Below, in pieces: positions 10,967-22,044 of a DNA stretch of 64,000 nt. Both the position numbers and the translations under genes were made by a program. The notes below the pieces were generated by a model that saw nothing but the letters and a program-made list of their open reading frames with translations, had not been told where the DNA came from and ran no database searches. Origin of the DNA: Siphonodentalium dalli (lineage: Eukaryota > Mollusca > Scaphopoda > Gadilida > Siphonodentaliidae); assembly GCA_032622095.1 (NCBI GenBank), contig CP136066.1, positions 65,287,778 to 65,351,777 on the forward strand. The letters run 5' to 3'. Within the stretch, counting starts at the first letter, position 1. Every line of letters starts with the position of its first letter.

Positions 10967-13900
10967 AAACTTCCAATGTGCTGTATCGGTATATGAACAA
11001 ATGCTAAGAGAGTTTAATATATTTAATATATGATCAAGTTTGGTACAGCCATAATGAATAAATTATTCTCCATTCGCATCTATGCGTCAATGAGTCAATG
11101 TCTTTGCCTGATCAACAGAGCCATATAATGTAGAATGTCGCGAATATGGTTTCCAGTTATGGAAGAGGTTATTTCCTAGCAAAGCGGAAATAGCCGAATC
11201 GTTCAGAATGATAGCCACACATGTTTTGATAAGAACATGAGGCATCTGGAAATTGGAATGCTCTACATGTACATGTACAAGTATGTATACATATATGCTC
11301 TAATTGACCCCCCCCCTTAATGACCTTGACCACCTATTTTACCGTGTTACTCTACCGCGTCGATGTTATTAACCATGATCAACCCTACCATGACTGACCT
11401 TCGTACCGTTTTAAAGTCAGCGTTATAACCACCACAGAGTGTATATTTCTGGCATGTCTTGACGCTGCATCGATGATGCAGTTGTGAATGTCTGTCAGTG
11501 ACCCAACTTCGAATGTTGATTAAACCATAAACAAATTATTAATTGATACATATGTATATTGTTTTGTGTACACTTAACATGGTGCATGGCGCTCACATAA
11601 AGCTGGACTTGGTGTAAGGTGGCCATGTGAAAAATTAATACAGTGGTCGCAAAATATTATTACTAATACCGTAGTATGATTACCCGCGGTTGCAACATTT
11701 CAACCACTTGACCATGTTTGAACGGCGGTATGGTATAACCGGTGTCATTAACGCTCTACAACCTTGTTAAAGGGGACGATTAATTAGAGCATAGCTGTAG
11801 TACGTTACCGGTACAGTGAACAAAGTCAACTTCTATAATAAAAGCTTGTGACGGATTCAGTGATAATGTGTGTCCCAGAATTGTATCCGTGTCTCCGAGA
11901 TTACCCGTCATTCCATACATATATCACCTCAATATCACAGCATCAAGTCGTTTAGATCAACAGAATACCAGATTCCCATTATCTCATAACTGGGCGATAT
12001 GTTATGCAGTATAAGAAAAATATCAATCGTGGTAATACCATTTGACTGTACAACTGCGGCCATTAACAGCCTATAACCAGTTCATGCATCACTTTCACAA
12101 CGCTATAAATCAGTTCGTCGCAGACTCCGTAGAAACATTCAAAACAATCTTCAGCAGACTCCGAAACTGGTAGACATGGCCACACATATGTTTCGTTGAA
12201 ATATGATGTATCACGAGACGAGTGACTGATCTGTGTCCACACGTCAGTTCGCGATAATTAATTCCGAAGAAGACAATATCGGCACACCAATTCTGACTAA
12301 ACTTTCTCAGTTTCTACGTTGTTGTTGTTGTTGATATTATAATGTACTAATCACTAGTGGTTGACATCATAGCTTTGGGGAATTATTCTCGTGTCAGTAC
12401 CAAGTGTAACACCAAAAACCAGCATTGGCTTGGACAGAGCTCTGTTGGAATATTGTGAACAGTCACAGTCACAGTCGAATTAACAAGTAAACAACTCGAA
12501 AATATCAACATCGACCGGTTTTTGAAGTTTAACAGCTTCTCCGATTCACATCAAGACCCAAATCAAACAGTGTTGACATTATTCCAGAACATCTACAGCA
12601 CAAGAAGTAACATATTTGATCCAATTTCGCCAAATTTAGCCAAAATAAATAATTTTTTCATTGTTTTCTTCCGACGTTGTTATAGCAACTGGGTATCGGC
12701 AAATGTACTGATTTTTAGGCCACACTAAACTTAGAAAGTGTACCTGTAAGTCGAGGCCGAATTCGCCTTTAAATAAAAAATGCAAGCGGGTGTTTTGTCG
12801 TGTTCCTCCGTTGTTATAAGGTACTTTTAAACGATAGATCTATGACAGCGAGTCGATGAGCGGCCATTTTTTCACTTTAATTTGATCATTTGCACACGGC
12901 ACTCGATATCGACACACGTGAAGGTCTCACCCAATCAGCTTGGAGCCACCGATTGGTATACTCTGTGGAGTACCAACTCACCTGGGTTCAAAAGCGTTAA
13001 ACAGGGACTAAAGGCATGTAGGATCAAACGGTTTGGTACTATCACGGCTTTTTGTTCTATGGAGTACCTAAATCAATTGCTTTATTTGAGAGTGTATAAG
13101 GATAGGATGATTTTATTTACAATACACACACATGGAAAGTACAATTATAAATACATATAATAGACTGTGCATGTATATTGTTAGGGGTGATATAGTCATG
13201 ACTGACTGTCTATCACTCACCACTACGCGGTGGCCACATAGGCAACACCGCACACATATATATATGACATTCCAATTACCTTTGTCCTCACTGACCGCTG
13301 AACCGCGTGATTGGAATTCGTTAGAATGAGCGTTTTTTAACATATTTTCATTTTCGGAAATGGGGGGGGGGGGGTCTAAAACCATTGCGATATGATTATT
13401 TACTTTGTTTCAATAAAGCATTTTATGATGTTTGGCAAATGCAACAATTGAAGACACTGATATTATTTGCAGATAACATATAGGTAAACTGACATCTGTA
13501 TACATTTTACACTTGCTGCGCGAAGTATATTATACGATAACCACAAACACGACGACTCTGCGCTTATATTGTAACAAGCATGCTTTCAGACTATAATGGG
13601 ACACTAAAATGTTCCAGTTCTGGCCTATATATTCAGTACACTTAACACTATTATTTGAAATTAAAAATAAAACGTGACTAAAACACATTTTACATTAAAT
13701 ATCGGTTAGTCAATTAATCTATCAACACATGTTATGTTCTGAAATTTCCAACTGCATACAATTGCTTTGCCGTGAAGTTTCGAACTGTTGACTAACTTTA
13801 AAGATGGTCTGTCTCTTTGTAAACATGTGCTATACTTACCCGAGAATACGCTATTAGATATGAATCGAAGACCCATGTCCGGAAATGCTTCTATCGATTA

Positions 13901-14360
13901 ATATTGATTATATTTCGAATACTTTCTGGTCTAAAACGTGTGGTTGTTTAGCTAACGAACAATAGTGGTCACTGCTAACAAAGACCAGAATAATTTAATG
14001 TGTAATTTTGTCACACAAAAAAACCCGTTAATTAGACTGATTATCGCTTAAAACTATGGAATAAAACAATGCACACAATCAATCTGGGACATTTGACGTT
14101 AGGAGCGTAGCTATGGGAACACCGAACTATCTCTATCGCTATATGGTATTACTTCAATGGTCTGTTCTAAAAATAGAACAACAAAGTGTCTCATTTAATC
14201 ATCACAATAAAATATTCTAAATAAAAATAATATTAATTGATAGAACCATTTCCGGACAGGGGTCTTCAATTCATATTTATTATTTTATACCCACGAATAT
14301 ATACCATTTCAAAATTGTGATATGAAGAGATAATCCATCTTTAACGGTAGTGTGGTACAA
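10967..14360. other. Gene-free stretch, mostly unremarkable
   Basis: AT-rich DNA with a C9 tract near 11310, a G13 tract near 13365 and a few short echoes of repeats elsewhere (GGAGTACC near 12970 and 13060; GAATTCGCCTTTAAAT near 12760, also at 17731). No coding frame or RNA gene is supported. Confidence 0.45.
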
Positions 14361-14603
14361 CCTACTTCATCTCGCCCCAGACAGCAACCTACTTCATCTC
14401 GCCCCAGACAGCAACCTACTTCATCTCGCCACAGACAGCGACCTACTTCATCTCGCCCCAGACAGCGACCTACTTCATCTCGCCCCAGACATCAACCTAC
14501 TTCATCTCGCCACAGACAGCGACCTACTTCATCTCGCCCCAGACAGCAACCTACTTCATCTCGCCCCAGACAGCGACCTACTTCATCTCGCCCCAGACAG
14601 CGA
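14361..14603 (+). repeat. 27-bp minisatellite, nine copies
   Basis: Nine near-perfect units CCTACTTCATCTCGCC + CCAGACAGCRA. The unit length is a multiple of three, so two frames stay open across the array (PTSSRPRQR and LLHLAPDSN repeats). Neither continues into convincing flanking coding sequence. Confidence 0.95.
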
Positions 14604-14674
14604 CAACGCCGCATCTTTTGCGTTTTATAAAGGGTGGAGTTGCCAGCATGCAGGCATCATCCATTCAAGATAAT

Positions 14675-16665
14675 TTATAAGAAAATTTTCCGATTCAATT
14701 TCAATTTGACAGCGATATGGGAGCGCTCGACGATACGTGACTGGCGCGGCTTTCCTAATGCACACGTTACTGGTGAGATGTCTGATCTATATAGAGGATA
14801 GCACGACCCAACATTTCTTAGTACTAAAATGTACACAAGGTAAAATTAATTTGCAAATTTTGGGTTATAATTTTCTAACTGTTACTTCAACCTTTCCATA
14901 TATTTGAAAATTAAAACCTAACACCCCGTTATATTATTATATGGCTGAAAATAATTTCAACTTAACCCGATTTCAGTTTACAATGTGATTGAAAATATGA
15001 AGTATTTGGGCTTGAAACAAAATTATGCTACACTATCAGTGGTTTAAATTAAAACTATCATGTCGAAATTAGCGTATGTTTTATAATTAAATTTCAAAAA
15101 CGAAGTTTTATGCATACAATTTCCAACTTGAAAAATCATGACTGGCTAAACAAGATATTTTACAGTAAACCAACCCCGTCGCCTCATTCCTGTACCAGCA
15201 ACACAGCATCTCTATATATATCGCGGTGGTATTATCAGCGTCTCTGATCCTTTAATATTTAAGAGAATTTTCAGATGAAATTTCAATTTGACCGCGATAT
15301 GGGAGCGCTCGGCGATACGTGACTGATACGGCCTTCCTATAATGTACATATTACGGATGAGATGTCTGATTACGGAGGATGTCTCGACCTCACATTTCGT
15401 CTACATTTTAGTCCCAACTGTGGTAAAAATTCATTTGCACATTTGGGTTATAGTTTTCCCACTGTTGCCTCAACCTTTCCAACTCTTGGAAAATTAAAAC
15501 CTGGCAACCTCGTTATATGATTATATAGCTGAAAATAATAACAACTGCATGAGGCCGACTTCAGACTACAATGCTGTGATAACAAATAGGAAATATTCGA
15601 CATTTGACCTGAAACAAAATTATGCTACCCTATAAGAGTGGTTTAAATTTAAACTATCATTTCGATATTAGCCTATGTTTTAGAAAGAAATTTTAAACTG
15701 AAGTTATATGCATGATGAGACTTCCAACTCGACAAATCTTAACTGCATGGGGAAACAAAAACGTTTTATACAGAAATTTCATACTGAAGTTTTATGCATG
15801 AAATTTTCAACTTGAAAAATCAGGACTGGTGAAACATGACATTAATTTTTACAGCATACCAACTCCGTCGCCTCATCCCTGTTCCAGTAACACTCATCTA
15901 TATATATATGTATACGTGGTGGTATTATCAGCATCTCTGATCCTTTAATATTTAAGAGAATTTTCCGATGAAATTTCAATTTGACCGCGATATGGGAGCG
16001 CTCGGCGATACGTGACTGACACGGCCTTCCTATAATGTACATATTACGGATGAGATGTCTGATTACGGAGGATGTCACGACCTCACATTTCGTCTAAATT
16101 TTAGTCCCAACTGTGGTAAAAATTCATTTGCACATTTGGGTTATAATTTTCCAACTGTTACTTCAACCTTACCATCTATTGGAAAATTAAAACCTGACAC
16201 CCCGTTATATGATTATATGGCTGAAAATAATTACAACTGAGGCCGACGTCAGTCTACAATGTGATTAAATATAGGAAATATTCGACATTTGGCCTGAAAC
16301 AAAATTATGCTACCCTAACAGCGCTTTAAATTTAAACTATCATGTCGATATTAGCATATGTTTTATAATTAAATTTCAAAAATGAAGTTTTATGCATAAA
16401 ATTTCCAACTTGAAAAATCATAACTGGGGAAACAAGACATTTGAACGTCGTCACATTCCTGTGCCAGCAACACAGCATCTCTATATATATATACGTGGTG
16501 GTACTATCAACGTCTGATCCTTTAATATTTAAGAGAATTTTCCGATGCAATTTCAATTTGACCGCGATATGGGAGCGCTCGGCGATACGTGACTGACACG
16601 GCCTTCCTATAATGTACATATTACGGATGAGATGTCTGATTACGGAGGATGTCACGACCTCACAT
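14675..16665 (+). repeat. ~0.6-kb tandem array, three units plus a partial fourth
   Basis: Units begin near 14680, 15260, 15950 and 16535. Each carries TTTCAATTTGACCGCGATAT, GGGAGCGCTCGGCGATACGTG, GATGAGATGTCTGATTACGG and a TATATATA-CGTGGTGGTA segment. Spacing varies from about 580 to 690 bp. The last unit stops at 16665. Open frames inside repeat between units and are not convincing genes. Confidence 0.92.
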
Positions 16666-16744
16666 CGCGTGATGCATTTTATCCCATAATTGCGCTGACA
16701 TAGGGCTCATCAGACAACTCACATTCTGTCGTTTAGCGAGATTT

Positions 16745-16822
16745 GATCACGATGACAAAATATAATATAGTGACAGATGATTGGATAAAATATAATAATC
16801 TGACAGCTGATTGGATAAAACC
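16745..16822 (+). repeat. Short direct repeat (GATTGGATAAAA)
   Basis: Two to three copies of a ~31-bp unit around TGACAGATGATTGGATAAAATATAA. Confidence 0.7.
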
Positions 16823-16894
16823 GATTGGGATGATAGGCGAGATTATATAGCGATTATGGACCACGCGAGAGAATATAACGTCATTAGACGCATG

Positions 16895-17435
16895 GGATTC
16901 TTATCAAACTTAATGATTGTGTTCAATAAAGTGAAGAATCCGACGCTACGAAATTTAGGTCACGTGAAATTGACCACTGTCGAAGTGCACGCGATTTGAA
17001 TGATGTGCTTTGCATGGTATTTTACATCGACATCTACCAAACGTATGGGAATTATCAAACTTAACCCTTTCATGACGGGAGCTGCGCTGGTGCAGCATCG
17101 AAGATCATGTGCCATTGCATTTCCTTATATATACACTGGCTTACAAGATCAAGGTAAATATTGTTAGGCCAATGCATTCTCTTATGTATACTCGCATATA
17201 TATAGTTCAGATTGCTAGCTCCTCGCATATATAAGAAAATGCATTGGCACAGGGTTTCCGCAAAATTTCAGGAAGCCCCAGTCATGAAAGGATGAATGTT
17301 TGCGCTCAATAAAGTGAAGAAGTCGACGGTAAGAAATGTAGGTAACGTGAATTTGACCACTGTCGAAGTGCACGCGACTTGAATGATGCCTGTGATGCAT
17401 TGTATTTTACATCGACATCTACCATACGTGCATGA
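16895..17435 (+). repeat. ~140-bp direct duplication split by a MITE
   Basis: 16901-17050 and the interrupted second copy (17048-17060 plus 17293-17435) share TTATCAAAC, TTCAATAAAGTGAAGAA, CCACTGTCGAAGTGCACGCG and TTTTACATCGACATCTACCA. The first copy preserves the uninserted target TTAATGATTGTG at 16910. The second has the MITE at the matching point. Confidence 0.85.
17065..17292. mobile_element. TTAA MITE, CATGACGGG-type ends (short copy)
   Basis: The left end CCCTTTCATGACGGGAGC follows TTAA at 17061-17064. The right end GGAAGCCCCAGTCATGAAAGGA is its inverted relative, followed by TGAA, a one-base decay of TTAA. Internally it has degenerate versions of the GCCAATGCATTCTCTTATAT hairpin arms. 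The paralogous empty site at 16910-16913 confirms the insertion. Confidence 0.9.
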
Positions 17436-18944
17436 GGTTACACTGGTGTAAATGTTTATGTATTGTATAACTTTATACCACTGGTGTGCGAATGCTGTGA
17501 GCCAGGCGAGTGCGTGCAGTAAGAAAGAGATATGTGTGAACGCGAGGAATGCCATATCTGTATACAATTATCAATGCTACTGAACATTCTGTATTTGACA
17601 TTCCTCAATGTGATTGTTTCTTCATTAAACATTTAAAAAAAAAAATGTTTTCCATAGGCCTCAGTGCTAATCTGAAAAATTGACATTTGGGAAAACGTTT
17701 TACACAAAAAAATCATGCCTGTCTAGCAGGGAATTCGCCTTTAAATCTTGTGTTTTCGTAACTAGTGTCAGATCCGCATAAAAAAATGCTGTCATATTTT
17801 AGACCACACCAAAAAATTCAAACTTCACTACAAATGGTTAATTCCTGTGCCAATGGCTATTTTACCTATGGGAAACCATAGGGAAGAGGTGTGATGATAT
17901 TTTTTATGCAAAAAGAATACAAGGCTATTGACCAATCAGGGCCCAGTGTCTATTTTATTCTCTCATATATATTCCTCCGGCATCCGCTAGATGTCACTCC
18001 GAACCCTATTTACACCAGTGTAACCATGACGCCGTTGGAGTCATTTGCGAATGGCGCACACAATTTTCTCGTCCCGTGTAGGGTCCGGAATAGATTAGGT
18101 CCACCGCCCATTGAGAGGGGTTCCTGGTTAAAACTACTAGTATACAAAAATCATAAAAGTAGTAACCAGACCTCTCCATCTACAGTATGTGCATGGGCAC
18201 TGTATTATGGAACTTCTCTCGCATCCATGCCTATGACGTATAATATGACTTTACATCGGACCGAGATGATTGAGTTACGTATTCATTCGCCTGCCTAAGT
18301 GGTAATGGAGAAACTGTCGATTCCGAAATGAAACCCCGATAGTGTTATGGAATCATGATTACGAGCAAGATAATAGAATCAAAAACACAAACAAGGTCTG
18401 CAAGAACGCCGGATAGAATGACCTAACGATGATCGAAATCCAATAAAGATGCGATATATATTCAAACATGAGTTATGGAAATAGATGAAAACTATCCGCT
18501 CATGATACTGTTCGATCGGTCTAGCAAGAAGAACATGATTAGGAATACAGTAATTCAATAAGACGGAAGTTTGTTGAGACTTCACAACGAAACGAAATTG
18601 AGTTTGTGAAATTATCTCTCGGTTTGATGTAAGTTTCACGCCGTATTGGGTTTAGTATTGAGATCTATTCAGCTCCGACGTAAAGACCAAATTGAGCATG
18701 GTGTTACAGCTTTAATCTGGTTCCGATACAAAGGGAGACAAATTCGTCCTGGGAGCAACAACAAAGCAAATTTCGTCTCTAATTTACCTCCAGCGGATCG
18801 CGGATTGACTTCCCTCCATTGTGTCGTCTCAATCCAAAATGGTCGCATTGTTGTCCGGCTCCCGTTTCACCTTTTATCCTAATTTGACTCCGATTTCAAG
18901 TACTTAATGATTGCTTTCTTTATAGAAACTGAGAGTGTTTACTC
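17436..18944. other. Gene-free stretch; local hairpin and a higher-complexity island
   Basis: A plus-strand frame of 135 codons (17891-18298) is open but not recognisable. It contains a local dyad (GAGAGGGGTTCCTGGTTA ... TAACCAGACCTCTC, about 18114-18178). About 18350-18900 is unique, less AT-rich DNA that could be regulatory. Confidence 0.35.
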
Positions 18945-19147
18945 CTGAGATTTCGGAAGTGGGACAAAAAGTCACCAATATCCATAAAGACAATCAAAAA
19001 GACGCTTCACAGTCGGAGATCTCTGACAATTTATAATAGCCGCCAGCGATGGTGGTCAGACGGTGGTATGATGGGAAACCGTGAGACCAATCTACTGGAA
19101 CCAGGGACGTCGCTAGAGGGTCTCTGTTTTGAAAAATTTCCAACTGA
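18945..19147 (+). repeat. Segmental repeat, copy 1 (GGGAAACCGT)
   Basis: Shares GATTTCGGA, AAGTCACCA-TATCCAT, AAAAAGACG, GGTGGTATGATGGGAAACCG, AATCTACTGGA with 21575-21850 in the same order. A third, shorter relative lies near 27150-27240. It directly abuts the 2.1-kb transposon. Confidence 0.75.
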
Positions 19148-19149
19148 TA

Positions 19150-21273
19150 CACTGTAAATCCATGTGTTAAATATCTGAACGTGTTCAACCTTATTGGCGC
19201 TAAAATGTATCACGCTAAGCGTTATAATAAATAACACCAGTGTTACATCGCAACCAAATACTTGGCCAATATTAACACCAGCGTTAACTAAATTGTTTTC
19301 TTTCTCTAATTAACGCCTTGTCGCGTTAAACAATGTTACCAGCATATAAAATTGGCAACCACAATGTGTCATTAAGATACATCCCACCGCGTAAGACATG
19401 TCAATTTCCAATTGTTTATTTATTTGAAAGACATATATGTGTATATTTAACGCATTTAATACGCCTTTTCGTGATTTGGAAACACGGACGATCCTTTTTT
19501 AACACTGGCGTTAATTCACGTGTTCAAATCATATAACGCAGGCGTTATGTTTTACTGGATGAAATTTAAGATGGACATGCCGTTAGACTGTATACATAGC
19601 AATTAGCCCGCGGCCAATGCTCTACGTCAATTAAATTTGACTTCCAAGGTCATAGAAGATGTTTCGAATGGTACCAGCAGGGAATACATTATGTAATATA
19701 CCCAGACAGCTAAGGATGTGGATGTATTACCAGATGTGGAGTGTTATCGCTATACAACATGCCATGACCACACAGTGGTAAAAGAAAGACGGACTTTGTT
19801 AAAATGGAATTGATCACTGCAGTCCTGCCAGATGAATAAACATATATGAGGTCAGTTTTGTTGTTATCAAAGTATATCAATTTTATTTCATCAGTTTATA
19901 ATTTTACAATTGCTACACACATTTATACCTTCAATTAACCGCGTATCGATATATACATGTTCTTTATATATTATGGTAAATTAATGAATTATATTAAAGA
20001 CATATATATAGGCCGTCATCGACGCCTTTATTTGAGGATACACGTTGTATTGTCCACAAATACTACAACGGGCTGTGTTCGGTAATTCCTTATAACTCTG
20101 CAAGCATCTGGGCATATACAGCGTATTTCAATTTTATTAACAATTATTTAATCTCTTTTTCAGACATATGCTCGATCGAACCAGAAAGAATATGAAAAAC
20201 TATCGACAGGAATCTTCTGAACGGTGCAAAATCAAACGCGCCGTGACAGCGCTCATATGCATGCTTCGGAGATTCACATTTTACAGAAAAATCAAGCTGT
20301 AATACATGGTTGGATGAAATGTAACCTCACACGCTGAATGTCAAAAGCTGTACATGTGAATAATGCACTTACTGGATACACTGGAAGCAGGAACTATTAC
20401 GACCGTTTAGCTAAAATTCTACCTCTATCGGAAACAGTGTTTATTCAATCAAAGCAGATATATATATATAAAAAAGTGCATGGGTTGTGTCGGTATTATT
20501 CTGTGCATCTGGACGTTACTGTGTGATAGCATGGCGGATATACGTGTGCGACTTCATCAATGTTTCCAGTAACTACAAGTGGATCCTCTACCCCAAAAAT
20601 ATGTGAATTTGGTACTCACAAAAGTGGATATTCCTGTTTCTGGTGTTGGTAGTGAGAAATTTGGGGACTATATTCAGACACTATAGACATTGTGAGTAGT
20701 GGTCACATACATGTGTTATCCTCAAAGGAAAACAATTCTCGGACTATTTTAAATTCGTTGAAGGAATGTTATGTTCTTAATTCTATGTATCATATACATA
20801 CATGTATTTGGATTGGTTTAATGTTTAAATCATCTGTTTTGATTAAAATTCATTCAGGACAATTCATCTTTTGTCAATCATTCTAGCGAAAGAATAATGG
20901 GTATCTTATTTTAACACTGATGTTATCAAAATGTAACACTGGTGTTATTAAGAGTTAACATCAGTGTGATCCTATTCTAACACCAGTGTTAAAATTTGGG
21001 GTTCTTAACACCAAAATGTGTTAATTATCTGTTACATGTGTTCGGAACACATGTTTGTGTTAAACTATTTTAAACACCAGTGTTAACTATTTTGAACACT
21101 AGCGTTAAAAATTTGAACGCTAGTGTAAGTAATTTTGAATGCCATTATGTGTTAAAAAATTTAACACCAGTGTTAATGTTTTTAACGCATGTGTTATAAA
21201 TTTTAACACATTAATGTGTTAATTATCTGTTACATTTTTCGTGTTCAAATAGTTAACACATGGATTTACAGTG
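19150..21273. mobile_element. 2.1-kb TA-flanked non-autonomous DNA transposon
   Basis: A perfect 21-bp terminal inverted repeat (starts CACTGTAAATCCATGTGTTA at 19150; mirrored at 21253-21273) is flanked by TA on both sides (19148-19149 and 21274-21275). Similarity continues imperfectly for about 15 bp more. Subterminal DNA (19195-19290, 19495-19550, 20910-21250) is packed with TAACACCAGTGTTA-type palindromes. The TA duplication and CA-starting ends resemble Tc1/mariner-group elements, an inference only. No transposase frame is present inside. Confidence 0.85.
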
Positions 21274-21275
21274 TA

Positions 21276-21574
21276 CATGCATGGGTTTATCACCAGTTTT
21301 CGAACTATTGGGAATGTCCACTCTGACACCACATATGGCTAGAAGCTTTCTAACCGATGGCCAATTAGATCAAAACAATTGACCGAAAGTAGGTAAATAT
21401 GCGGAAATTTGGTATCAAAAACAACAAACTTCATACTTAATACTTGTTGAAAAATAACACCATCGGAACAATTTCAACCTACTTTGGTCTGAAATTGAAA
21501 GCTGGCATTACATTTCCAGCAATTGGCAGTTTTTATGAGACGCACCAAAACCGCTGTCGTCCCTTACTGGGATT
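21276..21574. other. Short spacer, nothing recognised
   Basis: AT-rich DNA with loose similarity to the CCAACTNTTGGAAATG phrases scattered at 15.4, 28.5 and 30.1 kb. Confidence 0.4.
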
Positions 21575-21850
21575 TCGGAGGTGTGACAAGTCACCAGTAT
21601 CCATTGCATAAAGACAAAAAGACGTTTCGCTAGCTATATATCATGATCAGGCTATACTATGGTGGGAAACCGTCATGCCATAGTATGGTGGGGAAACCGC
21701 TAGGCTGTAGTATGTGGGAAACCGTTATAGGCTATGGTATGGTGGGAAACCGTTAGGCTAAAGTACGGTGGGAAACCATCAAACGAATCTACTGGACCCC
21801 GGAACGTGACTGGATGGTATCGTTTGGGTTTCCAACTAGTACCTCAAGTT
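21575..21850 (+). repeat. Segmental repeat, copy 2
   Basis: Second copy of the 18945-19147 segment, expanded internally by the short tandem repeat at 21650-21783. Confidence 0.75.
21650..21783 (+). repeat. ~26-bp tandem repeat, five units
   Basis: Five imperfect copies of GGCTATAGTATGGTGGGAAA plus CCGTTA. The single-copy version is present in the paralogous segment at 19050-19085, so the expansion happened in this copy. Confidence 0.85.
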
Positions 21851-22044
21851 TTCCAATTGTCGGAAATGTTAACTATATAAACTCCAGCGACGGCGGGAGA
21901 ATGTTTTATAACTTAGTTCTAAAAAAATCACCGAAAGTAGGACATTTTTCAGCTATTTTGTTAAACAAAAACCAACTCAACACTTAATAGTCGCCGAAAA
22001 AAACTATTAGCGTAACGTGTGTTTGGTCGTAGATTTCTTACTCA

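Noticed and set aside
14350-14673. Two overlapping repeat-protein frames (LLHLAPDSN and PTSSRPRQR)
   Set aside because: Both follow from the 27-bp minisatellite; overlapping frames cannot both be real and neither has support outside the array.
17891-18298. 135-codon open frame
   Set aside because: No recognisable domain, contains a local inverted repeat and Tyr/Ile/Met-rich composition typical of AT-rich non-coding DNA.
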